A DNA stretch of 64,000 nucleotides, taken from Paenibacillus woosongensis (GTDB taxonomy: Bacteria > Bacillota > Bacilli > Paenibacillales > Paenibacillaceae). Location: the NCBI RefSeq assembly GCF_009725165.1, contig NZ_WNZW01000004.1:124001-188000 (forward strand). Reading direction: 5' to 3'. The notes beneath the pieces are model-generated. The model did no database searches, was not told the DNA's origin, and saw only the letters and a list, made by a program, of their open reading frames with translations. The position numbers were made by a program, and so were the translations under genes. The stretch's first letter is position 1; each line of letters opens with the position of its first letter. Positions 36,080-44,968 of this stretch are shown here, one piece after another.

Positions 36080-37048
36080 TTGAAGCCGTCATCCATTTCC
36101 ATTCAGCGAGATCAAATTAATCTGCCCCCGCAATTTCCGCTGCATGTCTCGAAAACAGAAGGAGTATCCCCGCTATTCCAGCGGCTTCATTGGCACCGGG
36201 CGCTCGAGATCAACTGGATTACCTGCGGCAGTGGAATTTATGTCATCAATGGGCAGGAATATCCGTTCAGCGCGGGCGATATTTTCCTGATCAATTCGGA
36301 GGATCTGCATCGTGCCTACGAAGGGAATGACCTGGAGATGGTCATCCTGATGATGGAGCCGGCTTTGCTTGCCACCGAGCAAAGGTATGATCCGGAAATT
36401 TTGCTGCCGTTCCGCGACACCGGGTCTCACTTTTCAAATCATATTTCACATGAATTTCCAGGAAGCAAGCGGCTGGCCGGATACATCGAGACGATCTATG
36501 CCGAATTTGCGGCCCAAAAGCCGTCGCATGCCTCAATCATTCGCGGTTTATTACTGCAGCTGCTGGGCGAGGTGAACCGCAGCTTCAGGCTTCAAGACAT
36601 CATTGCCGGCGGAGCCACAGGAATGGGGGAAACTACAAGCCTAACTACTAGCGCAAAAACAAACCGCTCTGCTTCCGGCCGCAGACAGTTGGAGCAGATG
36701 AGAGCGGTCATTTTGGCGTTGGAGGCCGAAGTTTCCCGTCCATGGACGCTGAAGGAGATGGCGGAGATCGCTCACTTGAGCCCGTCCCGCTTCAGCGCGC
36801 TGTTTAACCAGGTGGTCGGAACCTCGCCGCTGCACTATCTCGTTCAGCTTCGGCTTGATCATGCGGTCGATCTGCTGGGGCAGGGAGAACGAAGCGTACT
36901 GGAAATCGCCGAGCAGTGCGGATTCAGAAATCTCTCGAATTTTAACCGGCTGTTTCTGAATTATTTGGGCGCAACTCCGACCGCCATGAGAAGGCGGCTG
37001 CAGGGGGAACAGGTCGCCAAATCTTCTGCGGGCGATCCAAAACAGTAA
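36080..37048 (+). CDS. AraC-family transcriptional regulator
   Basis: 322 aa, starting with TTG 36080, eight bases after a perfect AGGAGG. The N-terminal cupin sugar-sensing domain (about 30-150) has LHWHRALEINWI and INGQEYPFSAGDIFLIN; the C-terminal double helix-turn-helix (about 215-310) has WTLKEMAEIAHLSPSRFSALF and SVLEIAEQCGFRNLSNFNRLF, both intact. A Ser/Thr-rich linker joins them. It is divergent from the secreted monooxygenase and directly upstream of a sugar kinase and GH4 glycosidase, so it probably controls one or both in response to an oligosaccharide. Confidence 0.9.
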   Translation: MKPSSISIQRDQINLPPQFPLHVSKTEGVSPLFQRLHWHRALEINWITCGSGIYVINGQEYPFSAGDIFLINSEDLHRAYEGNDLEMVILMMEPALLATEQRYDPEILLPFRDTGSHFSNHISHEFPGSKRLAGYIETIYAEFAAQKPSHASIIRGLLLQLLGEVNRSFRLQDIIAGGATGMGETTSLTTSAKTNRSASGRRQLEQMRAVILALEAEVSRPWTLKEMAEIAHLSPSRFSALFNQVVGTSPLHYLVQLRLDHAVDLLGQGERSVLEIAEQCGFRNLSNFNRLFLNYLGATPTAMRRRLQGEQVAKSSAGDPKQ

Positions 37049-37128
37049 GATTGTATCAGCTTTGAGCTTGATTACAGAAGAAATCGGCAGGTTATCCTCG
37101 TATCCTAAAGGAGAAGGAGAGATGACCT

Positions 37129-38139
37129 ATGAACATCTTTTTGGGTGTCGACGCTGGCGGCAGCAAGACATATAGCCTTATCGTCAACGAGAAGGGCGAG
37201 ACACTCGGCCGCGGTGCAAGCGGGAATGGAAATCATCAGACTAACCCGGTCCACGCGGAGAGCCATATTGCTTCAGCCTGCCATCAGGCGCTCCGGCAAG
37301 CAGGGTTATCCACGGAAAATATTACGCATGCTTATTTCGGTCTCGCCGGAGCGGACCGCGAGCCCGATTATGCGGTGCTGCGTCCGATGATTCGAAGGCT
37401 AGGCTTCCCGCAGCATTCCATCGCCTGCGATACGATGATTGCGATGCGTTCAGGCACGGCACGACCCTACGGGGCTGTTGTCATCAGCGGTACGGGATTC
37501 AATGCCGCCGCCCGTAATCTTGCCGGCGAAGAGTTGCAGTATGGCGGGTTCGGATATATTTATGGCGATGGCCAGGGCTCAGGGAGGGATCTCGCGAATT
37601 TCGCGTTTCGTTCTGCGGTGAAGGCCTGGGATTTGCGGGGCAAACCCACGGCTCTCCATGATCTCGTACTGAAGGCTACAGGCTTCCAAAGCGTCCCGCA
37701 AATGCTGGACGCGGCGCTGGATCAAGGCTATGTTCCTCCGCTATCTCTGGCGGAGGTTGTATTTGCCGCGGCTGAGCAAGGCGACGAGCTTGCTGCCAGT
37801 CATTTGGCAGAGCAGGGCAGCGAACTGGGAAATGCAGCCGCAGCGCTGATTCGCCGGCTGGGCATGGAGAAGGATGAATTCGAAGTCGTGCTCGGCGGCA
37901 GCATCCTTGCCAAGGGCCGGAGCACAATTATGACCGAAGCGCTGGCCAGAACCGTACGCCAGACGGCTCCCCGGGCGAAGGTGGCCCGCATTACGATGGA
38001 GCCGGTGGCAGGCGCGGTATTAAGTGCAATGGATAAAGCGGGACATGTGGCGAGTGAGGAAATCATGAGCCGTTTGCGTAATACAAGCTTCAGCGATCTG
38101 AAGGGAGTGGCAGAGAATGAAGGATACACGCGGTCTTAA
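37129..38139 (+). CDS. BadF/BadG/N-acetylglucosamine-type sugar kinase
   Basis: ASKHA-fold ATPase, 336 aa. Phosphate-1 motif FLGVDAGGSKTYSLI (about 4-18), adenosine motif and the VISGTGFNAAARN and GDGQGSGRDLANF stretches match eukaryote-like GlcNAc kinases. ATG 37129 has AAAGGAGAAGGAG upstream. Its 3' end overlaps the GH4 gene by 23 bp, indicating translational coupling, which implies that the kinase product feeds the GH4 enzyme: a GlcNAc- or beta-glucoside kinase acting on imported sugar is the natural reading. Confidence 0.85.
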   Translation: MNIFLGVDAGGSKTYSLIVNEKGETLGRGASGNGNHQTNPVHAESHIASACHQALRQAGLSTENITHAYFGLAGADREPDYAVLRPMIRRLGFPQHSIACDTMIAMRSGTARPYGAVVISGTGFNAAARNLAGEELQYGGFGYIYGDGQGSGRDLANFAFRSAVKAWDLRGKPTALHDLVLKATGFQSVPQMLDAALDQGYVPPLSLAEVVFAAAEQGDELAASHLAEQGSELGNAAAALIRRLGMEKDEFEVVLGGSILAKGRSTIMTEALARTVRQTAPRAKVARITMEPVAGAVLSAMDKAGHVASEEIMSRLRNTSFSDLKGVAENEGYTRS

Positions 38140-39427
38140 AATAGCTGTAATCGGCGGGGGCTCCTCGTATACCCCTGAGCTGGTAGAAGGTCTGATAAAT
38201 GGCTATGGTGAAATGCCTATAGCTGAAATCTGGCTGGTCGATATCGAGGCCGGAAAACGCAAGCTGGATATCGTCGGCAATCTCGCCAAACGGATGGTCC
38301 ACAAGGCCGGGCTGCCTATTCAGGTGCACCTGACCCTGAACCGGAGGGAAGCGATTAAAGACGCGGACTTCGTATCGACGCAGATGCGCGTTGGCATGCT
38401 GGAAGCGAGAAAGCTCGATGAGCATATCCCGATCCAGCATGGCGTGATCGGCCAGGAGACGACCGGCCCCGGAGGGATGTTCAAGGCGCTGCGCACGATT
38501 CCTGTTATTTTGGACATCTGCCGCGATATCGAGGAGCTGGCTCCGCATGCATGGATGCTGAACTTTACTAACCCGGCGGGCATGATCACCGAGGCGGTTC
38601 AGAAATATTCTCGCGTTCGGACGATCGGTCTGTGCAACTCGCCGATCAATTTCAAAAAATCTCTGGCCGCGGCCTATCACGTGCCGGAGGAGAAGGTGCT
38701 GCCGGAATTTGTCGGCATTAACCATCTGCACTGGGTAACCTCCGCCCTTGTGAACGGCAAGGAGGTTCTGTCCGAGCTCCTCGCGGGGGAGGGCGGCGAG
38801 TATACCGCATCGAACGTTCCTACTTTCGGCTGGGACCCTGAGTTCCTGCAATCGCTGGCCGCCGTGCCCACCTATTATCTCAAATATTTTTACATGCAAA
38901 ATGAGATGTTTGCGGAAATGAAGGAGTCGCTGCGGCAGAACGGAACACGCGCCGATATCGTCAGCCGGGTAGAGAAGGAATTGTTCGAGCTGTACGAGGA
39001 CGAGACCCTGGAAGAGAAGCCGAAACAGCTGGAGCAGCGCGGCGGAGCTTATTATTCCGAGGCGGCCGTAAGACTGATGCAGTCGCTCTATCTGGGGCGC
39101 AACGACATTCAGACGCTGAATGTGGCCAATGGGGGAATCTATAATTTCTTGCCTGAAGATGCCTCCATCGAGGTAAACTGCGTGGTGACCTCTGGCGGAC
39201 CGATTCCGCTCGTTCCAGGACATGTGCCGCCGCATATCAAGGGCCTATTGCATGCGGTGAAGACCTATGAGAGCTTAACGATAGAAGCAGCGGTTACCGG
39301 TAATCGGGAGCTGGCGCTTCAGGCATTGGTTCATCACCCGCTCGTGCCATCCGTCTCTACGGCCAAAATACTCCTGGATGAAATGCTGGAAGCACATCGC
39401 CATTATTTGCCGAACTTTTTTGCCTAA
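38117..39427 (+). CDS. GH4-family 6-phospho-beta-glucosidase
   Basis: NAD+ and divalent-metal-dependent glycosidase that works by redox-elimination, 436 aa. The N-terminal dinucleotide motif is KIAVIGGGSSYTPELVEG (about 8-25); the metal-binding motif is GLCNSP; VGINHLHW carries the conserved His; RMQ-type STQMRVGMLEAR and the ETTGPGG loop are also typical of the 6-phospho-beta-glucosidase branch. No PTS gene is nearby, so its phosphorylated substrate probably comes from the coupled kinase. A terminator follows. Confidence 0.92.
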   Translation: MKDTRGLKIAVIGGGSSYTPELVEGLINGYGEMPIAEIWLVDIEAGKRKLDIVGNLAKRMVHKAGLPIQVHLTLNRREAIKDADFVSTQMRVGMLEARKLDEHIPIQHGVIGQETTGPGGMFKALRTIPVILDICRDIEELAPHAWMLNFTNPAGMITEAVQKYSRVRTIGLCNSPINFKKSLAAAYHVPEEKVLPEFVGINHLHWVTSALVNGKEVLSELLAGEGGEYTASNVPTFGWDPEFLQSLAAVPTYYLKYFYMQNEMFAEMKESLRQNGTRADIVSRVEKELFELYEDETLEEKPKQLEQRGGAYYSEAAVRLMQSLYLGRNDIQTLNVANGGIYNFLPEDASIEVNCVVTSGGPIPLVPGHVPPHIKGLLHAVKTYESLTIEAAVTGNRELALQALVHHPLVPSVSTAKILLDEMLEAHRHYLPNFFA

Positions 39428-39472
39428 ACCATACGATAATCAGGGGGTGTCCCAATAGTCATCAACGATGGC

Positions 39473-39493
39473 AAAAGGGATCTCCCTTTTTTT
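39473..39493 (+). terminator. Terminator of the kinase-GH4 unit
   Basis: Stem AAAAGGGA / TCCCTTTT with a 2-nt loop and a run of T, 45 nt past the GH4 stop. Confidence 0.8.
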
Positions 39494-39567
39494 ATAATTA
39501 CAGATTTTATAAAGACGGTGATTTTTATCAGATTTAGTTGATTAGGCAAGTAGTTAATACCCTCCGG

Positions 39568-39587
39568 CTTTTTTAAGATATAAGTGT
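39568..39587 (+). promoter_or_regulatory. Recurrent T6-AAGATATAAG element upstream of the saccharide importer
   Basis: CTTTTTTAAGATATAAG followed by TGT. The same element occurs at 31087-31110 before the GbsR-type gene and, with small changes, at 1043-1066. It contains a possible -10 (GATATAAG) but no good -35. Confidence 0.4.
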
Positions 39588-39633
39588 GGATTACTTCAGT
39601 GACGTTGGAAAACGGAGTAGGAGGGAACAACAT

Positions 39634-40602
39634 ATGTCACAGCTTTCCGTTGAAAAAAGTATGCAGCCAAGCCTGCCGCAGACCAAAAAAAAGAAGAGTG
39701 GGCTGATGCGCTTTTTGAAACAATGGGATTTGCAGTTAATGGTCATCCCGGCTTTGGCGCTCGTTTTTGTCTTTTCGTACATTCCGATGTACGGAATTTT
39801 AATCTCTTTTCAGGACTATAAAATCGGCAGCAGCTTCACGAGCAGTCCCTGGGTAGGATTCAAGCATTTTAATTATTTTTTTAACTCGCCGGAATTCGGT
39901 GTGGTGATGCGCAACACGATCGTCATCAGCTTTCTTAAATTTCTAATTGGATTTCCGGCGCCAATCATCCTGGCCTTAATGCTGAATGAAGTCCGGAATA
40001 TGGCATTTAAAAGAACCGTCCAAACCGTGACTTACTTGCCATACTTTATGTCCTGGGTTATTGTTGGCGGTCTGGTGAGCTCCTTGCTGTCCGTAGACAG
40101 CGGTGCCGTCAATATGCTGCTGGAGCGCTTTAACCTGATCTCCCAGCCGATTAATTTCTTGTCCTTACCGGAGTATTTTTGGGGAATTCTCATCACTACG
40201 AATGTGTGGAAAGAGATTGGTTTCGGTTCGATCGTGTATTTGGCAGCGATTGCCGGAGTTGACCCGCATACTTATGAGGCAGCCTCCATCGATGGGGCAA
40301 GCCGCTTTAAACAAATTTATTTGATAACGCTTCCTTCGATCATGCCCGTTGTTACGATCTTCATGATTTTGGCTATCGGCAATCTGCTCAGTGCAGGCTT
40401 TGAAGATATCCTGATCCTCGCTGCAGATAAATCGCTTAGGGACGTCTCCGATGTTATCGACACTTATGTCGTGCGGGTGGGTATTGAAAACTACCGTTAC
40501 TCTTTCGCTACGGCGGTCGGTTTGTTCAAAGCAGTGGTAAGTGTTGGACTTTTGACATTGGCGAACCTAATAGCTAGAAGATCTGGTAACAGTCTATGGT
40601 AA
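39634..40602 (+). CDS. ABC sugar permease (LplB/YtcP-partner type)
   Basis: Inner permease of a carbohydrate importer, 322 aa, six helices. The EAA loop is YEAASIDGASRFKQIYLITLP. The basic N-terminal cytoplasmic tail (TKKKKSGLMRFLKQWDLQ) is typical of the LplB group that handles oligosaccharides from polymers. ATG 39634 follows AGGAGGG. First of three importer genes. The ATPase subunit is absent, as usual for this family, which shares a housekeeping MsmX-type ATPase. Confidence 0.92.
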   Translation: MSQLSVEKSMQPSLPQTKKKKSGLMRFLKQWDLQLMVIPALALVFVFSYIPMYGILISFQDYKIGSSFTSSPWVGFKHFNYFFNSPEFGVVMRNTIVISFLKFLIGFPAPIILALMLNEVRNMAFKRTVQTVTYLPYFMSWVIVGGLVSSLLSVDSGAVNMLLERFNLISQPINFLSLPEYFWGILITTNVWKEIGFGSIVYLAAIAGVDPHTYEAASIDGASRFKQIYLITLPSIMPVVTIFMILAIGNLLSAGFEDILILAADKSLRDVSDVIDTYVVRVGIENYRYSFATAVGLFKAVVSVGLLTLANLIARRSGNSLW

Positions 40603-40629
40603 TTCTGACACAATTGGAGGAATGCGGAA

Positions 40630-41523
40630 ATGGTACGTGAAAGCTTCGGCGATCGGCTCATGGTAATGATCATTTATGTTTTCTTGAGTTTACTGGCGAT
40701 TACAACCTTGTATCCATTCCTGAATGCGCTGGCGATATCCTTTAACGAAGGAATGGATACTTCAAGAGGCGGAATTACACTTTGGCCCAGAGTGTTCACA
40801 TTGGAGAATTATGGCGTGGTGTTTAAGGACGAGAGGCTGATTAACGGTTTTGTTGTCTCGGTTCTTCGTACAGTGATCGGTACATTCTCATCGATTTTAT
40901 GTACAGCCATCTTTGCATATGGCATGTCAAAAAAAGAATTAATCGGCCGCAAATATTACATGATTATATGTATTATTACGTTGTACTTCGGGGGCGGCCT
41001 CATTCCTACATTCCTGCTCATTCGTAATCTTGGATTGATGAATTCCTTCTGGGTATTTATCATCCCTTCCCTGATTGGAGTCTGGAATATGATTATTTTC
41101 CGTACTTTCTTCCAGGGGCTTCCGGCAGGGCTCGAGGAATCGGCACAAATAGACGGTTGCGGAAACTGGGGGACTTTCTTTCGTATCGTAATCCCGCTGT
41201 CGGGTCCGGTCATAGCGACTTTGTGCTTATTTACGGCGGTTACGCATTGGAATGAATGGTTCCTGGCGGGGATTTATATTTCGGATGTAGAAAAATATCC
41301 GATCCAGACCATCCTCCGGCAGATTCTTCTTTCGAATATTGTATCGGATCAGGGAGGGCTTGATTCCTCGGCTCTGGCACATATGGCCAAAGTGAGAACG
41401 ATTACAAGCAAATCCTTGTCCATGGCAACGATGATGGTAGCCACGCTTCCGATCATTACGGTATATCCATTCGTACAGAAGCATTTCGTTAAAGGGGTTC
41501 TTGTAGGTTCGCTAAAAGAGTAG
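40630..41523 (+). CDS. ABC sugar permease (LplC/YtcP type)
   Basis: Second permease, 297 aa, six helices. EAA loop LEESAQIDGCGNWGTFFRIVIPL, and PFVQKHFVKGVLVGSLKE, the standard ending of LplC proteins. ATG 40630 has TTGGAGGAATG upstream. It lies 27 nt after the first permease gene. Confidence 0.92.
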   Translation: MVRESFGDRLMVMIIYVFLSLLAITTLYPFLNALAISFNEGMDTSRGGITLWPRVFTLENYGVVFKDERLINGFVVSVLRTVIGTFSSILCTAIFAYGMSKKELIGRKYYMIICIITLYFGGGLIPTFLLIRNLGLMNSFWVFIIPSLIGVWNMIIFRTFFQGLPAGLEESAQIDGCGNWGTFFRIVIPLSGPVIATLCLFTAVTHWNEWFLAGIYISDVEKYPIQTILRQILLSNIVSDQGGLDSSALAHMAKVRTITSKSLSMATMMVATLPIITVYPFVQKHFVKGVLVGSLKE

Positions 41524-41603
41524 ATCGGGCTGCTCGTATGCATAGCGTTTAGAGCATCATGCTTTAAACATAAATTAAGAATTTGAAAGGGGAAAGCAGC
41601 AGG

Positions 41604-43277
41604 ATGAAAAAAAGAAATTGGCTGATCAGTATCTTGTCTGTGATGATGGTCTTCTCACTCATGGTGGGTTGCTCCTCAGGCAGTGGGGGCAACAAAGGAG
41701 CCGCACCGAGCAACACTGGAGGAGAGCAGCAGCAGGAGGGGAATACACCTTCTGAGGAATCCAACCTGTATGAGCTTGGCAAAGAGCCTCTTGAAATCTC
41801 AATCTTCGGTAACTATGAGTGGTACACGATGCCGAAGTGGGGAGCAGATCCCATGACAAAGTGGGTTCAAGACAACAAAAAAATCACAATTAAGGAAATT
41901 CCGAACGGTGGCAATAATGCTCAAAAGCTCAACACGATGATTGCTTCCGGTGACTTGCCGGACATCGTTTGGGGAGAACGTGGTGCAGACGTAGAGCGTC
42001 TTCGGGAAGCTGGGCTTCTTGTGCCGCTTGATGATTACCTGGATAAATATCCGAATCTGAAAAAATGGCTTGACCCTGTAGCATTAAATATGCTGCGTTC
42101 ACCGGACGGGAAGCTATATCAATTCCCGAATTGGTATACGAACCGTCCGAATGGTAATGCGGGCTGGGTAGTGAACAAGAAAATCTACGAGGAACTCGGA
42201 TCTCCTAAGCTTGAGACGACTGACGATTTATACAACTATTTGAAAATGGTTAAAGAGAAATATCCGAACGTCATTCCACTGGAAACAGATCTGGCCGCAG
42301 AGGGACATGGTCTAAGCCAAATTTATTCTGCATTTAAAGAAAATAATTTAAGTGCCGAAAGATATTACGCCGTTCCTGTCGGCGATAAGATGGAATCGAT
42401 TTATAAAGACGAGGCGTTCCGTGAATCTGTGGTCTATACGGCTAAATTATTCCGTGAGGGTCTGATCACACAGGATGCTATGACACAAACCCGTGACCAG
42501 GTTCAAGAGAAGCTCGTATCCGGCCGAGTAGCTGTGTATGCTTCCGGGAACCCGACGGTATTCGCCATGGAAGCTGACGTAGCGTTAAGAAAGAAAGATC
42601 CCAATGATGGTTACTTTATGATTTGGCCGATTCACAAGGAAGGCCTGGATAAGAACAAAATTTATCCGGGCACTTATAATAAACTGGGCTGGAATGCTGC
42701 GGTGATTACAACGAGCGCGAAGGACCCTGAAGCTGTATTTGCGTTCCTTGACTGGTGGACGGGACCAGAGGGTATGGTCCTGCAATATTACGGAGTTGAG
42801 GGAGAGTACTGGCAAGGCTGGCAGGAGGATGGAATTACGCCGATATTTACGGAAAAATATGTCACGCAACGAGATCAGCTGGCCGAGTATCAAAAAAGCA
42901 CAGATCCGTTCCAGTGGGTGGGTAATACAGTATACCTGGATGATATGAAAGGGAAATACGAAGAGACCTTGAAGGAAGAGGACCGCAACTGGGCCACTTA
43001 CTGGCAATATAAAATCACATGGAAAACTCAAGGTGACTATACGGAGTTTGTAAATATGCACCCGATGCCGGATACCGAGGAAGGAATTGCCTTCCAGCGG
43101 GTTAAGGATATATGGCTGAAGGCAAGACCGCAGTCCATGTATGCTAAGACGGATGCAGAAGCGTTAGCAATACTGGATAAGGCCCATGAAGATTCGATGA
43201 AAGCTGGATTCCAAAAGGTGCTCGACTATTATACAATGAAGTGGGAAGAGAACAAGGCAATGATTAATAGAAATTAA
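41604..43277 (+). CDS. Extracellular sugar-binding lipoprotein (LplA type)
   Basis: Binding protein of the importer, 557 aa, the large LplA type. Signal peptide MKKRNWLISILSVMMVFSLM with lipobox MVGC, then a Gly/Ser/Asn linker. The body has the repeated ligand-domain pattern (DLPDIVWGERG, WYTNRPNGNAGWVVNKKIY) of the family for oligosaccharides. Start at 41604, not the upstream TTG at 41583. Followed by a GC hairpin (43289-43310) that separates it from the two-component genes. Confidence 0.92.
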   Translation: MKKRNWLISILSVMMVFSLMVGCSSGSGGNKGAAPSNTGGEQQQEGNTPSEESNLYELGKEPLEISIFGNYEWYTMPKWGADPMTKWVQDNKKITIKEIPNGGNNAQKLNTMIASGDLPDIVWGERGADVERLREAGLLVPLDDYLDKYPNLKKWLDPVALNMLRSPDGKLYQFPNWYTNRPNGNAGWVVNKKIYEELGSPKLETTDDLYNYLKMVKEKYPNVIPLETDLAAEGHGLSQIYSAFKENNLSAERYYAVPVGDKMESIYKDEAFRESVVYTAKLFREGLITQDAMTQTRDQVQEKLVSGRVAVYASGNPTVFAMEADVALRKKDPNDGYFMIWPIHKEGLDKNKIYPGTYNKLGWNAAVITTSAKDPEAVFAFLDWWTGPEGMVLQYYGVEGEYWQGWQEDGITPIFTEKYVTQRDQLAEYQKSTDPFQWVGNTVYLDDMKGKYEETLKEEDRNWATYWQYKITWKTQGDYTEFVNMHPMPDTEEGIAFQRVKDIWLKARPQSMYAKTDAEALAILDKAHEDSMKAGFQKVLDYYTMKWEENKAMINRN

Positions 43278-43288
43278 TAGTTGTGTTT

Positions 43289-43310
43289 GAGGGGGCCTGC
43301 GGGACCCCTC
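43289..43310 (+). terminator. GC hairpin between the binding-protein gene and the response-regulator gene
   Basis: Stem GAGGGG / CCCCTC with a GC-rich loop; no T-run follows. Probably a partial terminator or mRNA 3'-end stabiliser that keeps the binding-protein transcript more abundant than the regulator genes. Confidence 0.45.
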
Positions 43311-43377
43311 ATTGTGTTGCCTATTTGCTGAGAGGATTATCCTAGAACCCAAGACGATGACTCGGAGGAGGGGCATC

Positions 43378-44952
43378 ATGTATAAAGTACTGTTAGCCGA
43401 TGACGAAATGCTGGATCTTGAAGGCATGAAGCGGTTCATTCCTTGGTCTGAGCTGGGGCTTGAAGTGGTTGATGCCGTGAGTAATGGATTCGCTGCCTGC
43501 GATGTTATCAAGCATCGGCCAGTGGATATATTGGTGACGGATATCAATATGCCCAACATGTCAGGGCTGGAGCTGGCACGAAAGGCCATCGAGAAGAAGC
43601 CGGACATTCGCATTGTATTTGTAAGCGGTTACCAGGATTTCCACTATGTAAAGCAGGCGTTATCGATGAAGGCCTGCAGCTATGTGCTTAAGCCGGTGGA
43701 TGACGATGAACTGATCGCATCTCTCCAGACGATCAAGCAGGAGCTCGAGCTCGAAGGTAAACGAAAGGAAGCCGAGAAGCATTACCAAAGCATGATTCCG
43801 ATGGCCAAAAATGAGCTGCTCATTCGATTGCTGGAGGGCGAGCTGCAGGGGGAGGAGTCTGAGGCTTTGACCAAGCTAGCTGCAGCCAATGGGTTATTTG
43901 CGCTTCAAGGACCGCTGCGGGCGGCCGTTATTGAAACGGATGAGTTGAGTTGGAAACAGCAGAGCATGCCAGAAGAGGCTGGATACTCGGATCATTTGCT
44001 GCAGAAAATCAATAAGCTGCTGCAGGAGTGCGGCATGGAGCATGCCTGCAAGCTGTCGAAACGGCGGTTAGCCGTCATTATGCAGGGAGATCGAGTGAAT
44101 GAAAGTTTTACGGCATTATATGAAGCGGTTAACTCGAAACTGGACGTTTCCGTGACGATAGGTCTTGGAGAGCCGGTTCAGGAAATATCTCTGCTCCCCC
44201 AATCCTATAGGCAGGCGCTTGAAGCGCTGGATGGCAAAATGTTTATTGGCCGGGGGCATCTCATTAAATATGAAGAAGTTCGCCGTACTACGGAAATGAG
44301 GGATGCAAAAACGCTGGACATTCGTCTCGATGCTTTGTTCAAGGCCATGTCCAATTACGAGCTCGTTAAAATACATGATGAAATCGATAATTTGTTCCAA
44401 TCCGTATCGACGCTGCGCTCCAAATTTACGATTTACAATCTGGCGATGTATATCGTCTTCAAGCTGGAGCATTATTTGAGCACGCTGGATGAGGATCTGT
44501 CCAAAATGCTTGGTTTCGAGCTTTCTAGTCTGGATATTGTATTGAAATTCGAAATGATGGACGATATTCGCTCCTGGCTTGTTCGTAAAGCATTCGAAAT
44601 CTCCGAAACCTTGCGGCAAAGGGAGAACTCCCAGTGCAGCAGGCTGATCCGCGATATATTGAGCACGATGCAGGAGCAGATGCATGAGAATATGACGTTG
44701 AAGGATATCGCTCACAAGTTTTCCTTCTCGCCGAATTATTTGGGCCATCTATTTAAGGAAGAGGTAGGAAAGACCTTTAGCGAAATGCTGGTTCAGCTCA
44801 GAATGGAAAAAGCCTGCGAGCTGCTGCGGAATCCGACGCTCAAAATTTATGAAGTGGCCGATCAGGTTGGATATCGTTATATCCCTTATTTCAGCAAGCA
44901 ATTTAAAGAAACCTACGGGATGACGCCAATGGAGTTTCGCAAACGAGAGTAA
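43378..44952 (+). CDS. YesN-type response regulator with AraC output
   Basis: 524 aa. Receiver domain about 1-120: acidic pocket LLADDE, phospho-acceptor in VTDINMPNMSG (about residue 55), conserved Lys in YVLKPVDD. A long helical middle region follows, then the AraC double helix-turn-helix at the C-terminus (MTLKDIAHKFSFSPNYLGHLF and LKIYEVADQVGYRYIPYFSKQF). ATG 43378 follows GGAGGAGG. Pairs with the YesM-type kinase 16 nt later; this pair typically switches on the adjacent importer. Confidence 0.93.
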   Translation: MYKVLLADDEMLDLEGMKRFIPWSELGLEVVDAVSNGFAACDVIKHRPVDILVTDINMPNMSGLELARKAIEKKPDIRIVFVSGYQDFHYVKQALSMKACSYVLKPVDDDELIASLQTIKQELELEGKRKEAEKHYQSMIPMAKNELLIRLLEGELQGEESEALTKLAAANGLFALQGPLRAAVIETDELSWKQQSMPEEAGYSDHLLQKINKLLQECGMEHACKLSKRRLAVIMQGDRVNESFTALYEAVNSKLDVSVTIGLGEPVQEISLLPQSYRQALEALDGKMFIGRGHLIKYEEVRRTTEMRDAKTLDIRLDALFKAMSNYELVKIHDEIDNLFQSVSTLRSKFTIYNLAMYIVFKLEHYLSTLDEDLSKMLGFELSSLDIVLKFEMMDDIRSWLVRKAFEISETLRQRENSQCSRLIRDILSTMQEQMHENMTLKDIAHKFSFSPNYLGHLFKEEVGKTFSEMLVQLRMEKACELLRNPTLKIYEVADQVGYRYIPYFSKQFKETYGMTPMEFRKRE

Positions 44953-44968
44953 TGCGGGGAGGGAAGAC

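Noticed and set aside
35755-36120. 121-codon plus-strand frame in the leader of the AraC-type gene
   Set aside because: No ribosome site before its TTG, AT-rich composition and overlap with the AraC gene start; a real leader is more likely.
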